A stretch of DNA of 41,389 nt from Clostridiales bacterium. Its GTDB lineage: Bacteria; Bacillota; Desulfotomaculia; Desulfotomaculales; VENG01. The position numbers and the translations under genes were made by a program. The DNA lies in NCBI GenBank assembly GCA_021736985.1, contig JAIPEW010000025.1, positions 1-41,389 on the forward strand, given 5' to 3'. Below are positions 9,381-17,358 of the stretch, in pieces (the first letter of the stretch is position 1; each line of letters opens with the position of its first letter). The notes below the pieces were generated by a model. The model did not search any database. It saw only the letters and a program-made list of their open reading frames with translations, and had not been told where the DNA came from.

Positions 9381-9963
9381 TGCGCACACCTCCGGTCATA
9401 GAAAGAAAGTTCGCCAGAAGTTTTTTACCCCCGCCGGTTAGTATAGATTCCGGGTGAAATTGTACACCTTCTACTGTATAGCGGCGGTGGCTGAGGCCCA
9501 TAATACAGCCGTCATCAGTATGTGCTGTTACTTTTAATTCTTTCGGCAGGCCCTTAGCTTTTACGGCAAGTGAGTGGTAGCGCGCTGCAAAAAAAGGGCT
9601 GGAAAGTCCATTAAAAACTCCTGTTTCCCCGTGATATACTTTTGATGCTTTACCGTGTACCGGGTGTCTTGTCTCGTATACTTTGCCGCCAAAAGCCTGG
9701 CCGATTGCCTGGTGACCCAGACATACTCCCAGCACGGGCAGTTTACCGGCGAAGTACCGGGCGACTTCTACTGAGATGCCGGCGTCTTCGGGCCCGCACG
9801 GGCCGGGAGACAGTACAATATGGGTAGGGCTCATTTCCTCGATTTTTTCTGTGGTTATCCTGTCGTTGCGAAATACCCTGGTTTCAGCACCAAGCTCACC
9901 GAGAAACTGGTAGAGGTTGTACACGAAAGAGTCATAATTGTCCACCAGTAATATCACTTTCAT
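9352..9963 (-). CDS. pabA: Aminodeoxychorismate/anthranilate synthase glutamine amidotransferase (PabA)
   Basis: Class I glutamine amidotransferase (203 residues) that supplies ammonia to PabB. The catalytic triad is visible: Cys81 in LGVCLGHQAIGQAFG, and His170/Glu172 in VQFHPES. The N-terminus ILLVDNYDSFVYNLYQFLGE is typical. ATG at 9963 is chosen because it gives this family N-terminus; the frame is open further upstream to 10056, but that stretch encodes the leader hairpin and T-run, not protein of this family. The spacing from AGGGGG to ATG is short. The same subunit may also serve TrpE if the genome has no separate TrpG. First gene of pabA-pabB-pabC, with a possible attenuator in its leader. 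Confidence 0.93.
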   Translation of the reverse strand: MKVILLVDNYDSFVYNLYQFLGELGAETRVFRNDRITTEKIEEMSPTHIVLSPGPCGPEDAGISVEVARYFAGKLPVLGVCLGHQAIGQAFGGKVYETRHPVHGKASKVYHGETGVFNGLSSPFFAARYHSLAVKAKGLPKELKVTAHTDDGCIMGLSHRRYTVEGVQFHPESILTGGGKKLLANFLSMTGGVRIEPAADQAG

Positions 9964-9996
9964 GCCCCCTGTATTATTATATTTAAATATACAAAT

Positions 9997-10024
9997 AAAA
10001 AAGACCAGCACGTATGCACTGGTC
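9997..10024 (-). terminator. Hairpin with T-run in the pabA leader (candidate attenuator)
   Basis: On the minus strand GACCAG (10024-10019) pairs with CTGGTC (10008-10003) around a partly paired loop, then comes a run of six T (10002-9997). It lies between the promoter at 10110-10138 and the pabA ATG, so it could end transcription early. A second GGCCAG at 10087-10082 can pair with the same 3' arm (one G-U), giving a mutually exclusive fold. The ligand or factor is unknown. Confidence 0.55.
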
Positions 10025-10109
10025 CTCATCCCGGTTCTCTCGAGTCGTCTCCTCATTATCTATACTTATCTCACCTGCAAACTGGCCTCAGCTTTTAATT
10101 GTTATGTAA

Positions 10110-10138
10110 AAATTATCATGTAATATATACAAAGTCAA
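10110..10138 (-). promoter_or_regulatory. Probable sigma-A promoter of pabA-pabB-pabC
   Basis: On the minus strand TTGACT (10138-10133), 17-bp spacer, TAATTT (10115-10110). Predicted start near 10103, giving a leader of about 140 nt that holds the hairpin at 9997-10024. Confidence 0.55.
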
Positions 10139-10159
10139 GATAGGTAGAGATTTTTATAA

Positions 10160-10189
10160 TTGTCACCTTTTAACTTTTTGTGTTAATAT
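10160..10189 (+). promoter_or_regulatory. Probable promoter of the aroF operon
   Basis: TTGTCA (10160-10165), 18-bp spacer, TAATAT (10184-10189) with a TG one base before the -10 (extended -10). Predicted start near 10196. It is divergent from the pabA promoter; the two -35 boxes are about 20 bp apart. The leader to aroF is about 200 nt. Confidence 0.5.
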
Positions 10190-10195
10190 TATGAT

Positions 10196-10325
10196 ACGGT
10201 AGGATGGTAGTATGGTAGGAAACTGGGAAAGTGAAATAAAATAATATATCTGAGCAGTATGGTAGAGGAGGCAGAGTAGTTTAAGCAGTTTTAAAGTATT
10301 CCTTTCCGGAGTACTTTATATTTTT
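10196..10325 (+). promoter_or_regulatory. aroF leader with G-rich repeats and terminator-like hairpin
   Basis: The gap between pabA and aroF holds this leader. At 10198-10221 GGTA occurs three times at 8-bp spacing, and a related block (CAGTATGGTAGAGGAGG) follows at 10255-10271. A 10-bp stem with one G-U pair (10293-10302 with 10308-10317, loop TTTCC) is followed by ATATTTTT. It ends about 70 nt before the aroF ATG, so it is placed to act as an attenuator. No T-box sequence is present. Confidence 0.45.
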
Positions 10326-10397
10326 CAAAAGGATTGGTTAGTCATTTTGGATATACATCATTCTACCGGAAAAAGTAAATCCGGAGGTTGGTATTGT

Positions 10398-11423
10398 ATG
10401 ATAGTTATAATGAATCAGAACGCAGGGCAAGAACAGGTTGATAGTTTGATTTCTCTGCTGCAGGACTCGGGTTTTGGTGTACATCTCTCCCGGGGAGTGG
10501 AGCGCACTGTAGTAGGTGTTATTGGTGAAAGAACGCGCATGGAAAAATTGGCACTCGATGCCAGGGCAGGAGTGGACAGGGTTTTGCCGGTTTCAGAACC
10601 GTATAAGCTAGCTAGCAGGACATTTAAACCTGAAGATACAGTAGTGCAGGTGCGGGATCTTAAAATAGGCAGAGATAATATACTGGTTATGGCCGGGCCC
10701 TGTGCCGTAGAAAGCAGGGAGCAGATATTAGCTTCTGCCCGGGCAGTAAAAAATGCTGGTGCCGGTGTGTTAAGGGGCGGTGCTTTTAAACCGCGCACAT
10801 CACCGTACTCGTTCCAGGGATTAAAACAGGAAGGCATGGAATTGCTGGAAGAAGCCAGCCGGGAAACTGGATTGCCGGTTGTTACAGAAGTTATGGACAG
10901 TAGTACTCTTCCACTGGTGGCGCGGCATGCCGATATACTGCAGATAGGGGCAAGAAATATGCAGAATTTCAGCTTGCTCAGTGAAGTCGCCAATGCAGGA
11001 AAGCCGGTTTTGTTAAAGCGCTCACCCTGTGCTGCCATCGAAGAATGGCTGTTAGCTGCCGAGTATATATTAAAAGAGGGAAACGGCCAGGTTATACTCT
11101 GTGAGCGGGGAATTAAAACTTTTGAGAAATTTACCCGCAATACCCTTGATTTAACAGCAGTTCCTGTTCTAAAACATCTTACTCATTTACCGGTAGTAGT
11201 AGACCCCAGCCATGCCATAGGAAAATGGCGTTATATAAGGCCCATGTCCCGGGCAGCCATAGCTGCAGGGGCGGACGGTTTATTAATAGAAGTTCATCCT
11301 GAGCCGGATAAGGCATTGAGTGACGGCCCGCAGTCCCTGACTCCAGAAAATTTTCAGGCAGTTATGCAAGATGTTACACGTACTGCCCTGGATATGCATA
11401 AAGTTGTAGGGTCGGTGTCTTAA
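10398..11423 (+). CDS. aroF: 3-deoxy-7-phosphoheptulonate (DAHP) synthase with N-terminal ferredoxin-like domain
   Basis: First enzyme of the shikimate pathway: joins phosphoenolpyruvate and erythrose 4-phosphate. 341 residues. An N-terminal ferredoxin-like regulatory domain (about 1-70) precedes the KDSA/DAHPS barrel, as in Bacillus and Thermotoga enzymes of this class, in which that domain mediates feedback inhibition by tyrosine or phenylalanine. Signatures: [56 protein letters not shown] and [11 protein letters not shown]. The frame opens at 10347, but ATG 10398 (GGAGG about 10 bases upstream) gives the normal N-terminus. Its stop shares one base with the tyrA start (TAATG), so the two are translationally coupled. 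Confidence 0.95.
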   Translation: MIVIMNQNAGQEQVDSLISLLQDSGFGVHLSRGVERTVVGVIGERTRMEKLALDARAGVDRVLPVSEPYKLASRTFKPEDTVVQVRDLKIGRDNILVMAGPCAVESREQILASARAVKNAGAGVLRGGAFKPRTSPYSFQGLKQEGMELLEEASRETGLPVVTEVMDSSTLPLVARHADILQIGARNMQNFSLLSEVANAGKPVLLKRSPCAAIEEWLLAAEYILKEGNGQVILCERGIKTFEKFTRNTLDLTAVPVLKHLTHLPVVVDPSHAIGKWRYIRPMSRAAIAAGADGLLIEVHPEPDKALSDGPQSLTPENFQAVMQDVTRTALDMHKVVGSVS

Positions 11424-12280
11424 TGAAAATTTTTAATAATGTAACTGTAATTGGCCTGGGGTTGATTGGTGGTTCGCTTGCCCGGGCAATAAAACAGCAA
11501 AAACTGGCCTGCAAAGTAACAGGTGTGGACCCAAATGCGGATAATTTGCGAGCAGCCATAGAACAGGGTGCTGTTGATGAAGCAGGAGAGTCTATAGAAT
11601 GTGCAGGCAGCTCGGATTTAATAATTATAGCTGCACCGGTTAACGCAACTCTGCGTATTTTAAAGGATATCGGCCCGCATCTTTTATCCGGGACAATAAT
11701 AACGGATGTTTGCAGTTCTAAAAAACAGTTAATGTCCTTTACTTCGTCTGTTTTGCCCGCCGGAACATGTTTTATCGGCGGGCACCCCATGACAGGGTCG
11801 GAAAAAAGTGGTTTTACAGCTAGCAGCCCCTACCTTTTCAAAAATTCTTATTACGTGTTAGTACCTGCAGAGACCAGCTGCAGTGAAGCATTTGACAAAA
11901 TGGTTTCTTTGGTTAAGGGGATTGGAGCAGTCCCTGTAGAGTTGTCCCCGGAATTGCATGATGCAGCAGTTGCTGCAGTAAGCCATCTTCCTCATTTAAC
12001 AGCTGCAGCGCTCTTAAATACCCTGGGTACACTCAGCGAGTTTAACACAGCTTACCCGCTTGCAGCCGGGGGTTTTAGCGATACTACCCGGGTTGCTTCA
12101 GGAGACCCCTGGATGTGGCAGGAGATATTGCTTTCAAATCGAAAAGAAATAGTTAATATATTAAATATATTCTTAAATGAGCTGCAAAAATACAAGGCGG
12201 CCCTTGAAAACAATGATGAAGAAAGTATACTGGAACAATTGACACTGGCAAGAGAAATTCGTTCACGGATAAAGTTATAA
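11423..12280 (+). CDS. tyrA: Prephenate dehydrogenase (TyrA)
   Basis: Converts prephenate to 4-hydroxyphenylpyruvate with NAD(P)+, the committed step to tyrosine. 285 residues: a Rossmann domain with VIGLGLIGGSLARAI at the N-terminus, the substrate motif GGHPMTGSEKSGF (His near 118) and an all-helical dimerisation domain with AAVSHLPHLTAAAL and ASGDPWMWQEIL. There is no C-terminal ACT domain, unlike the longer Bacillus subtilis enzyme, so feedback by tyrosine may rest on AroF. The start overlaps the aroF stop by one base. Confidence 0.95.
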   Translation: MKIFNNVTVIGLGLIGGSLARAIKQQKLACKVTGVDPNADNLRAAIEQGAVDEAGESIECAGSSDLIIIAAPVNATLRILKDIGPHLLSGTIITDVCSSKKQLMSFTSSVLPAGTCFIGGHPMTGSEKSGFTASSPYLFKNSYYVLVPAETSCSEAFDKMVSLVKGIGAVPVELSPELHDAAVAAVSHLPHLTAAALLNTLGTLSEFNTAYPLAAGGFSDTTRVASGDPWMWQEILLSNRKEIVNILNIFLNELQKYKAALENNDEESILEQLTLAREIRSRIKL

Positions 12281-12339
12281 AATCTTAAAGAAAAAGGGAT
12301 TGCAGTTAAAAAAATATATTTATTATGTTGGAGATGAGT

Positions 12340-13644
12340 ATGAAAAGCGCTCTAAATATTAAACCTGTAAAATCTATAAAAGGAACATTAACAATCCCTG
12401 GCGACAAGTCTATATCTCACAGGGCAGCAATATTTGGGGCCCTGGCACACGGGTCTACTTGTATAAGTAATTTTTTAAATGCCGGGGATTGTTTATCAAC
12501 GCTGGACTGTTTGAGGCAGCTGGATGTAGAAATTGAAGGACCAGCTGGAGATAGTAATGATATTGTAGTACATGGTGCAGGCTTTCATGGAATAAAGGAA
12601 CCGGCAGATGTATTGTATGCTGGAAATTCAGGCACAACAATCAGGCTCATGACCGGCTTGCTCGCCTCGTTCCCCCTGTATGCCGTTATTACCGGTGACC
12701 ATTCTCTGCGGGAGCGCCCCATGGACAGAATTATTAAACCGCTTACTAAAATGGGGGCGTGTATAAGCGGGCGCATGGAAAATACTTATCCACCCCTTTC
12801 TATAAAGGGAAATGGACGTTTAAGTGGTTTATGTTATAAATCTCCTGTTGCCAGCGCGCAGGTTAAATCAGCAATACTTCTGGCCGGTCTGCAGGCCAAC
12901 GGGGAAACCTCTGTCGAAGAGCCGTTGTTGTCCAGGGATCATACTGAACGCATGCTGGAACATTTTGGTGTCGAGGTAACTCGCAGTAACCGGGGTGTAG
13001 CAGTAAAAGGCCCTGCTGTTCTTTCAAGACGCAACTTTACAGTACCGGGCGATATATCATCTGCTGCATTTTTTATGGTAGCTGCTTCAATAATACCGGG
13101 TTCCGATGTTTGTATCAGGGGAGTTGGCGTGAATCCTACCCGCACTGGTGTTATAGAGGTATTGCAAAAAATGGGAGCCGGTATAATACTGCAAAATGAA
13201 CGGGAAGAATGTGGAGAGCCGGTTGCAGATATACGAGTACACTGCGCTTCCTTAAAAGGTGTGAGCCTGGGAAGCGATATTGTGCCCAGGATTATTGATG
13301 AAATTCCTGTGCTGGCGGTTGCAGCAGCAATGGCACGAGGTAAAACAGAAATATACGGTATTGAGGAATTAAAATATAAAGAGACTAACCGGGTTGAAGC
13401 TATTATAATGCAAATGCACAATATAGGTGTTAATGTTGAAGAAATTGAAGGCGGTATAAGGATAAACAGCACTGAAAGTATTGCCGGTGGTAAATGCTGT
13501 AGCTGTGGAGATCACCGCATGGCAATGGCAATGGCAGTTGCAGGTATGGCAGCCCGGCACGAGACTGTTATAGAAGAGCCTGACTGCATAGGAATTTCTT
13601 TTCCCGGGTTTTATGATGTATTAAAATCTATTGCAGTAGAATAA
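12340..13644 (+). CDS. aroA: 3-phosphoshikimate 1-carboxyvinyltransferase (EPSP synthase)
   Basis: Adds the enolpyruvyl group of PEP to shikimate 3-phosphate. 434 residues with the two-domain repeat fold. Motifs: IPGDKSISHRAAIFGALA (N-terminal Lys and Arg), LYAGNSGTTIRLMTGLLA, PVASAQVKSAILLAGLQA, SRDHTERML, DEIPVLAVAAA and GDHRMAMAMAVAG. Three in-frame ATGs lie at 12325, 12334 and 12340; the third has GGAG six bases upstream and the expected N-terminus. The NSGTT stretch has Ala before the Gly (YAGNSGTT), as in many class II enzymes; glyphosate response was not judged. It lies 59 bp after tyrA, probably in the same operon. Confidence 0.95.
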   Translation: MKSALNIKPVKSIKGTLTIPGDKSISHRAAIFGALAHGSTCISNFLNAGDCLSTLDCLRQLDVEIEGPAGDSNDIVVHGAGFHGIKEPADVLYAGNSGTTIRLMTGLLASFPLYAVITGDHSLRERPMDRIIKPLTKMGACISGRMENTYPPLSIKGNGRLSGLCYKSPVASAQVKSAILLAGLQANGETSVEEPLLSRDHTERMLEHFGVEVTRSNRGVAVKGPAVLSRRNFTVPGDISSAAFFMVAASIIPGSDVCIRGVGVNPTRTGVIEVLQKMGAGIILQNEREECGEPVADIRVHCASLKGVSLGSDIVPRIIDEIPVLAVAAAMARGKTEIYGIEELKYKETNRVEAIIMQMHNIGVNVEEIEGGIRINSTESIAGGKCCSCGDHRMAMAMAVAGMAARHETVIEEPDCIGISFPGFYDVLKSIAVE

Positions 13645-13684
13645 TACAGGATAGAACAGATTTATTTTTTGATCTAAGAGGATA

Positions 13685-13713
13685 TTGCATTTCAATGTCG
13701 AAACAGGTAATAT
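13685..13713 (+). promoter_or_regulatory. Probable sigma-A promoter of cmk-plsC-ispH/rpsA
   Basis: TTGCAT (13685-13690), 17-bp spacer, TAATAT (13708-13713); predicted start near 13720, just before the cmk ribosome-binding site GGAGATG. The spacer contains AATGTCGAAA (13694-13703), 8 of 10 bases of a Spo0A box. Confidence 0.5.
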
Positions 13714-13742
13714 AGTTTGTACTAAATTAGCGGAGATGTCTT

Positions 13743-14420
13743 ATGGAGCATGATTTTCAAATAGCTATTGACGGGCCGGCCGGCGCTGGTAAAAGTACCG
13801 TTGCGGTACAAGTTGCCGTAAAGCTCGGTTTTTTATATATAGATACTGGAGCTATATACAGGGCAGTAACTTTTGCTGCCGTGAAAAGTGGAATAGATTT
13901 AGCAGATAGTGATGCTGTTGCTGCTGCAGCAGCAAAGTTAAATGTGGAAATGTATTTTGACCGGGAAAAACTGTACCGTATTTACATAGATGGCGAGGAT
14001 GTTACTGGTAATATTCGTACTCCTGAAATATCTCGCAATGTTTCTACAGTAGCTCAGATCCCTGCTGTACGTGAGGCCTTACTGGATAAGCAAAGAAATA
14101 TGGCTGCAGGCGGCCGCGTAGTTATGGAAGGTAGGGATATTGGGACTTCAGTTCTCCCCCGGGCTGAGTACAAATTTTTCCTGACTGCAAGTTCCCGGGA
14201 AAGGGCAATGCGGCGTCACAGGGAACTTGTTTCACAGGGGTATGGTGTTACGTTTGAAAGTATGCTGGAAGATATACAGCAAAGGGATAATGCTGACAGC
14301 TTACGAAGCATTTCGCCGTTGAAGCCTGCCCCGGATGCCATTCATATAGATTGTTCTGAAACTAATGTGGAACAGGTGGTTGATTTTATTGTTCTAAAAG
14401 TTACAGGGGGTAAAATTTAA
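13743..14420 (+). CDS. cmk: Cytidylate kinase
   Basis: Phosphorylates CMP and dCMP with ATP in the cytosol. 225 residues, the usual length. P-loop DGPAGAGKST near residue 10; IDTGAIYRAVTFAAVK and the MEGRDIGTSVLP motif identify the CMK family; the RDNADSLRSISPL stretch is the LID region. ATG 13743 follows GGAGATG at 13732. Its stop overlaps the plsC start (TAATG). The order cmk-plsC-ispH/rpsA is common in clostridia and puts nucleotide, lipid and isoprenoid/translation genes in one transcript. Confidence 0.95.
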   Translation: MEHDFQIAIDGPAGAGKSTVAVQVAVKLGFLYIDTGAIYRAVTFAAVKSGIDLADSDAVAAAAAKLNVEMYFDREKLYRIYIDGEDVTGNIRTPEISRNVSTVAQIPAVREALLDKQRNMAAGGRVVMEGRDIGTSVLPRAEYKFFLTASSRERAMRRHRELVSQGYGVTFESMLEDIQQRDNADSLRSISPLKPAPDAIHIDCSETNVEQVVDFIVLKVTGGKI

Positions 14421-15013
14421 TGTTTTACCGTATTGCCAGGATAATATGCAGGGCAATACTGTTGTTATTGCGCCGCTGGGATGTCCGGGGAGTTGATAAT
14501 ATGCCGCGTGATGGCGGCGTCATTGTTGTGTCTAATCATATAAGTTATTGGGACCCTGTTATAGTAGGATGTGCCTTTAATCGAAAAATAAACTTTATGG
14601 CTAAACTGGACCTTTTTAAGGTCCCCCTGGTTAATATAATTATTAAGAATTTGGGGGCTTTTCCAGTAAAAAGAAAAGGTACTGATACAGGTGCTATACG
14701 TCATTCCCTGAAATTGCTTGCCCGTGGTGAAGTGCTGGGTATTTTTCCTGAAGGTACTAGAAGTACTTCACAGGAATTAATGGAATTTCACATGGGGGGC
14801 GCTATGCTTGCTGTAAAAGGGAATGCACCTGTTCTCCCGGTAGCAATAGAGGGTAGCCCTGGATTACTAGGAAAAGTGCGTGTTTCAATAGGAGAGCCTT
14901 TAAGTTATTCATCACAGGAAAACCAGCAGGAAACCCAGAAAGCAAGAATTAAAAAGCTTAGTGAGCAGGTTATGCAGGAGCTTACATGTCTTAAAAAAGG
15001 TATTTCAAAATAG
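14420..15013 (+). CDS. plsC: 1-acyl-sn-glycerol-3-phosphate acyltransferase (PlsC family)
   Basis: Membrane-bound acyltransferase that converts lysophosphatidate to phosphatidate, the precursor of phospholipids. 197 residues. The catalytic HX4D motif is SNHISYWDP (about 37-45), and the substrate motif FPEGTRS is present about 80 residues later; a hydrophobic, basic N-terminus (RIARIICRAILLLLRRW) should anchor it to the membrane. It overlaps the cmk stop by one base and ends 10 bp before ispH. It pairs functionally with plsY further along the window. Confidence 0.93.
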   Translation: MFYRIARIICRAILLLLRRWDVRGVDNMPRDGGVIVVSNHISYWDPVIVGCAFNRKINFMAKLDLFKVPLVNIIIKNLGAFPVKRKGTDTGAIRHSLKLLARGEVLGIFPEGTRSTSQELMEFHMGGAMLAVKGNAPVLPVAIEGSPGLLGKVRVSIGEPLSYSSQENQQETQKARIKKLSEQVMQELTCLKKGISK

Positions 15014-15023
15014 TGGTGGTAAA

Positions 15024-17252
15024 ATGAGAGTATATATTGCTGCAAAAGCAGGATTTTGTTTTGGCGTAAAAAGAGCTATTGATATGGCAGTTCAATCAGC
15101 AAGAAATAGAGATGGTCCTTTGTGTTCACTGGGCCCGCTGATCCATAATCCCCAGGTGGTAAACTCCCTTTCCAAGCAGGGGATAAATGTAATAGAGGAT
15201 GTGGAACAGGCTGGTATCGGAAGTGCTCTTGTTATACGATCACATGGTGTTGCGCCGGAATTACACCGGCGGGCTGAGAACTTAAACATAGAAGTAATTG
15301 ATGCCACATGCCCGTTTGTTTCCAAGGCTCAACAAACTGCACAGAAGTTAATGCAGGAAGGGTTCCAGGTGGTCATTGTAGGTGAAAAAAGCCACCCTGA
15401 AGTGCGGGGCCTGGTAGGTTGGTCATCAGGCACTGCAATAGTAGTTAAGGATGAGCATGAAGCTGGTCTGTTGAGCAATTTCGATTCTATAGGAGTAATT
15501 GCTCAAACTACTCAATCGCGGGAGCGTTTTCATAAAGCAGTAGAAGTTTTAAAAAGTAAGTGTGACAGGATTCAGGTGTGGGATACTATTTGCCATGCTA
15601 CAGGAGAACGCCAGCAAGCGGCCGTGGAATTGGCCGAACAAGTAGGCATAATGATTGTTGTTGGCGGTTATAACAGTGCAAATACAAAAAAATTAGCCAT
15701 GCTTTGCCGTACTACTTCGACTCCAACATATCATGTTGAGGTTGCAGAAGAATTAAACCCTCAGTGGTTTAAAGGCGTTAAAGACGCCGGGTTAACGGCA
15801 GGAGCATCTACACCTGACTGGATTATAGAGGAGGTTTATAGGTATATGAAAGCAATTGATGATTTTAACAAGAATGAAAGTGAAGAGGAGGTACAAACAC
15901 CAGAGGCCCCGTCAGGTTCAGAAGAGCAAGCAGCTGAAGAAACACCAGAGCCGGTAGTTGAAGAAACACCAGAACCGGTAGTTGAAGATACGCCAGAACC
16001 GGCAGCTGAAGATACTCAAACGGACCAGGGAATGGATGAGGCTGTTGATGTGAAGTCCCTCCGGCCAGGAGACATTGTGAAGGGTACTGTAGTTCAAGTA
16101 GCTAATGACGAAGTCCTTGTTGATGTAGGGGTTAAGTCTGAGGGCGTAGTTCCGTTAAAAGAACTTTCTTGTTACAGCATAAACTCTCCCCAGGAAATTG
16201 TTCAACAGGGAGATGAAATAGATGTGCTGGCCTTAAAAAATGAAGACAGTGAAGGCAGGTTGATTCTTTCCAAACAGCGGGCAGATGCTGAAAAATCCTG
16301 GCCCGTTTTAAAAGAAAAAATGGATAACGGTGAACCTGTTGAAGGTGTTGTTCGCGAAGTTGTTAAGGGCGGCCTTTTAGTCGACCTGGGTTTAAGAGCT
16401 TTTCTACCGGCTTCGTTGGTAGAAATTGGTTATGTAGAAGATTTGCAGCAGTATGTAGGTCAAGATATTATGGCCAAGGTTATAGAGCTAAACCGCTCCA
16501 GGAAAAAAGTTATTCTCTCTAGAAAAGAGATGCAGGAAGAAGAAAAAGCCCAAAATCGCAAGGAAATATTAGAAGATCTAGAAGAGGGCGATACTGCAGA
16601 AGGTGTAGTCCGGCGTCTAACCAATTTCGGTGCTTTTATAGATATCGGCGGTATTGATGGTTTGCTGCATATTTCAGAGATGGCATGGTACCGGATTGAG
16701 CATCCTTCCGACGTTGTTAACGTTGGGGATGAACTGAAGGTAAAAATTTTGCGCCTGGACAAAGAAAATGAAAAAGTATCCCTGGGCCTCAAACAGGTAC
16801 TTCCCAGCCCGTGGGAAGGTGTTGATCAGAAGTACCCTGTTGATAGCGAGGTAGAAGTTGAAGTAGTTCGCCTTGCACCGTTCGGGGCTTTTGTAAGATT
16901 AGAGCCAGGAGTAGAAGGTTTGGTTCATATATCGCAGCTGGCAGAGCATCATGTATCTGAGCCAAGTGAGATAGTAAGTGAAGAAGATAATATTACAGTA
17001 AGAGTGTTGAGTGTTGATACTGAAGAGAAAAGAATACGCTTATCTCTTAAAGATGCAGGAAAGATAGAAAAGGAAAGGCAAAAAGAACCGGAGAAGCCTG
17101 CACGGGCCCCTAAGAAAGAACAGCCCAAGGCCCAGCCTAAAAAAGCTCCCCAGCAAGGATATTCACAGGATAACTCCGATGAAAGCGACGGTGGAGCAAT
17201 CACCATTGGTGAAATGGTTGGCGATATCTTTAAGGACAAAAATTATAAATAA
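15024..17252 (+). CDS. ispH: Fusion of 4-hydroxy-3-methylbut-2-enyl diphosphate reductase (IspH) and ribosomal protein S1-like domains
   Basis: 742-residue fusion. Residues 1 to about 285 are IspH/LytB, the last [4Fe-4S] enzyme of the MEP isoprenoid pathway, with cluster Cys12 (GFCFGVKRAI), Cys96 (DATCPFVSK) and Cys190 (WDTICHATGERQ) at the Escherichia coli positions, and active-site SHPEVRG. An acidic linker holds three 8-residue repeats (EETPEPVV and variants). Four S1 RNA-binding domains follow, starting near VKGTVVQVANDEVLVDVG, VEGVVREVVKGGLLVDLG, AEGVVRRLTNFGAFIDIG and VEVEVVRLAPFGAFVRLE, then a basic tail. Such fusions are known in Clostridia. The frame is open from 14961, but ATG 15024 (GGTGG just upstream) gives the exact IspH N-terminus. 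The S1 part probably takes the place of an RpsA-like protein. Confidence 0.95.
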   Translation: MRVYIAAKAGFCFGVKRAIDMAVQSARNRDGPLCSLGPLIHNPQVVNSLSKQGINVIEDVEQAGIGSALVIRSHGVAPELHRRAENLNIEVIDATCPFVSKAQQTAQKLMQEGFQVVIVGEKSHPEVRGLVGWSSGTAIVVKDEHEAGLLSNFDSIGVIAQTTQSRERFHKAVEVLKSKCDRIQVWDTICHATGERQQAAVELAEQVGIMIVVGGYNSANTKKLAMLCRTTSTPTYHVEVAEELNPQWFKGVKDAGLTAGASTPDWIIEEVYRYMKAIDDFNKNESEEEVQTPEAPSGSEEQAAEETPEPVVEETPEPVVEDTPEPAAEDTQTDQGMDEAVDVKSLRPGDIVKGTVVQVANDEVLVDVGVKSEGVVPLKELSCYSINSPQEIVQQGDEIDVLALKNEDSEGRLILSKQRADAEKSWPVLKEKMDNGEPVEGVVREVVKGGLLVDLGLRAFLPASLVEIGYVEDLQQYVGQDIMAKVIELNRSRKKVILSRKEMQEEEKAQNRKEILEDLEEGDTAEGVVRRLTNFGAFIDIGGIDGLLHISEMAWYRIEHPSDVVNVGDELKVKILRLDKENEKVSLGLKQVLPSPWEGVDQKYPVDSEVEVEVVRLAPFGAFVRLEPGVEGLVHISQLAEHHVSEPSEIVSEEDNITVRVLSVDTEEKRIRLSLKDAGKIEKERQKEPEKPARAPKKEQPKAQPKKAPQQGYSQDNSDESDGGAITIGEMVGDIFKDKNYK
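15936..16007 (+). repeat. 24-bp tandem repeat (3 copies) in the IspH-S1 linker
   Basis: Three direct copies of a 24-bp unit (GAAGAAACACCAGARCCGGT...) at 15936-15959, 15960-15983 and 15984-16007, followed by a partial fourth. They encode E-E/D-T-P-E-P-V/A-V/A. Such in-frame repeats can change copy number by slippage, changing linker length without a frameshift. Confidence 0.85.
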
Positions 17253-17260
17253 GATTAATA

Positions 17261-17283
17261 AAGCCCTTCGGGGCTTTTTTTTT
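17261..17283 (+). terminator. Intrinsic terminator after ispH-rpsA
   Basis: AAGCCC, TTCG loop, GGGCTT, then nine T. A classic short stem with a stable UUCG tetraloop, 8 bp after the stop codon. Confidence 0.95.
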
Positions 17284-17358
17284 GCATATATAACATTTAC
17301 CTGGGTAATCTAATTAAGGCAAATTATAAAAAAAATGCAGGGGGAGGTAAATGTTATC

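Noticed and set aside
10196-10325. T-box or TRAP-bound leader in front of aroF
   Set aside because: No AGGGTGGNACC box; the TAG/GAG triplets are not spaced by 2-3 nt as TRAP sites are.
10415-11140. 241-codon open frame on the minus strand inside aroF
   Set aside because: Mirror of the DAHP synthase codons, with no recognisable motif of its own.
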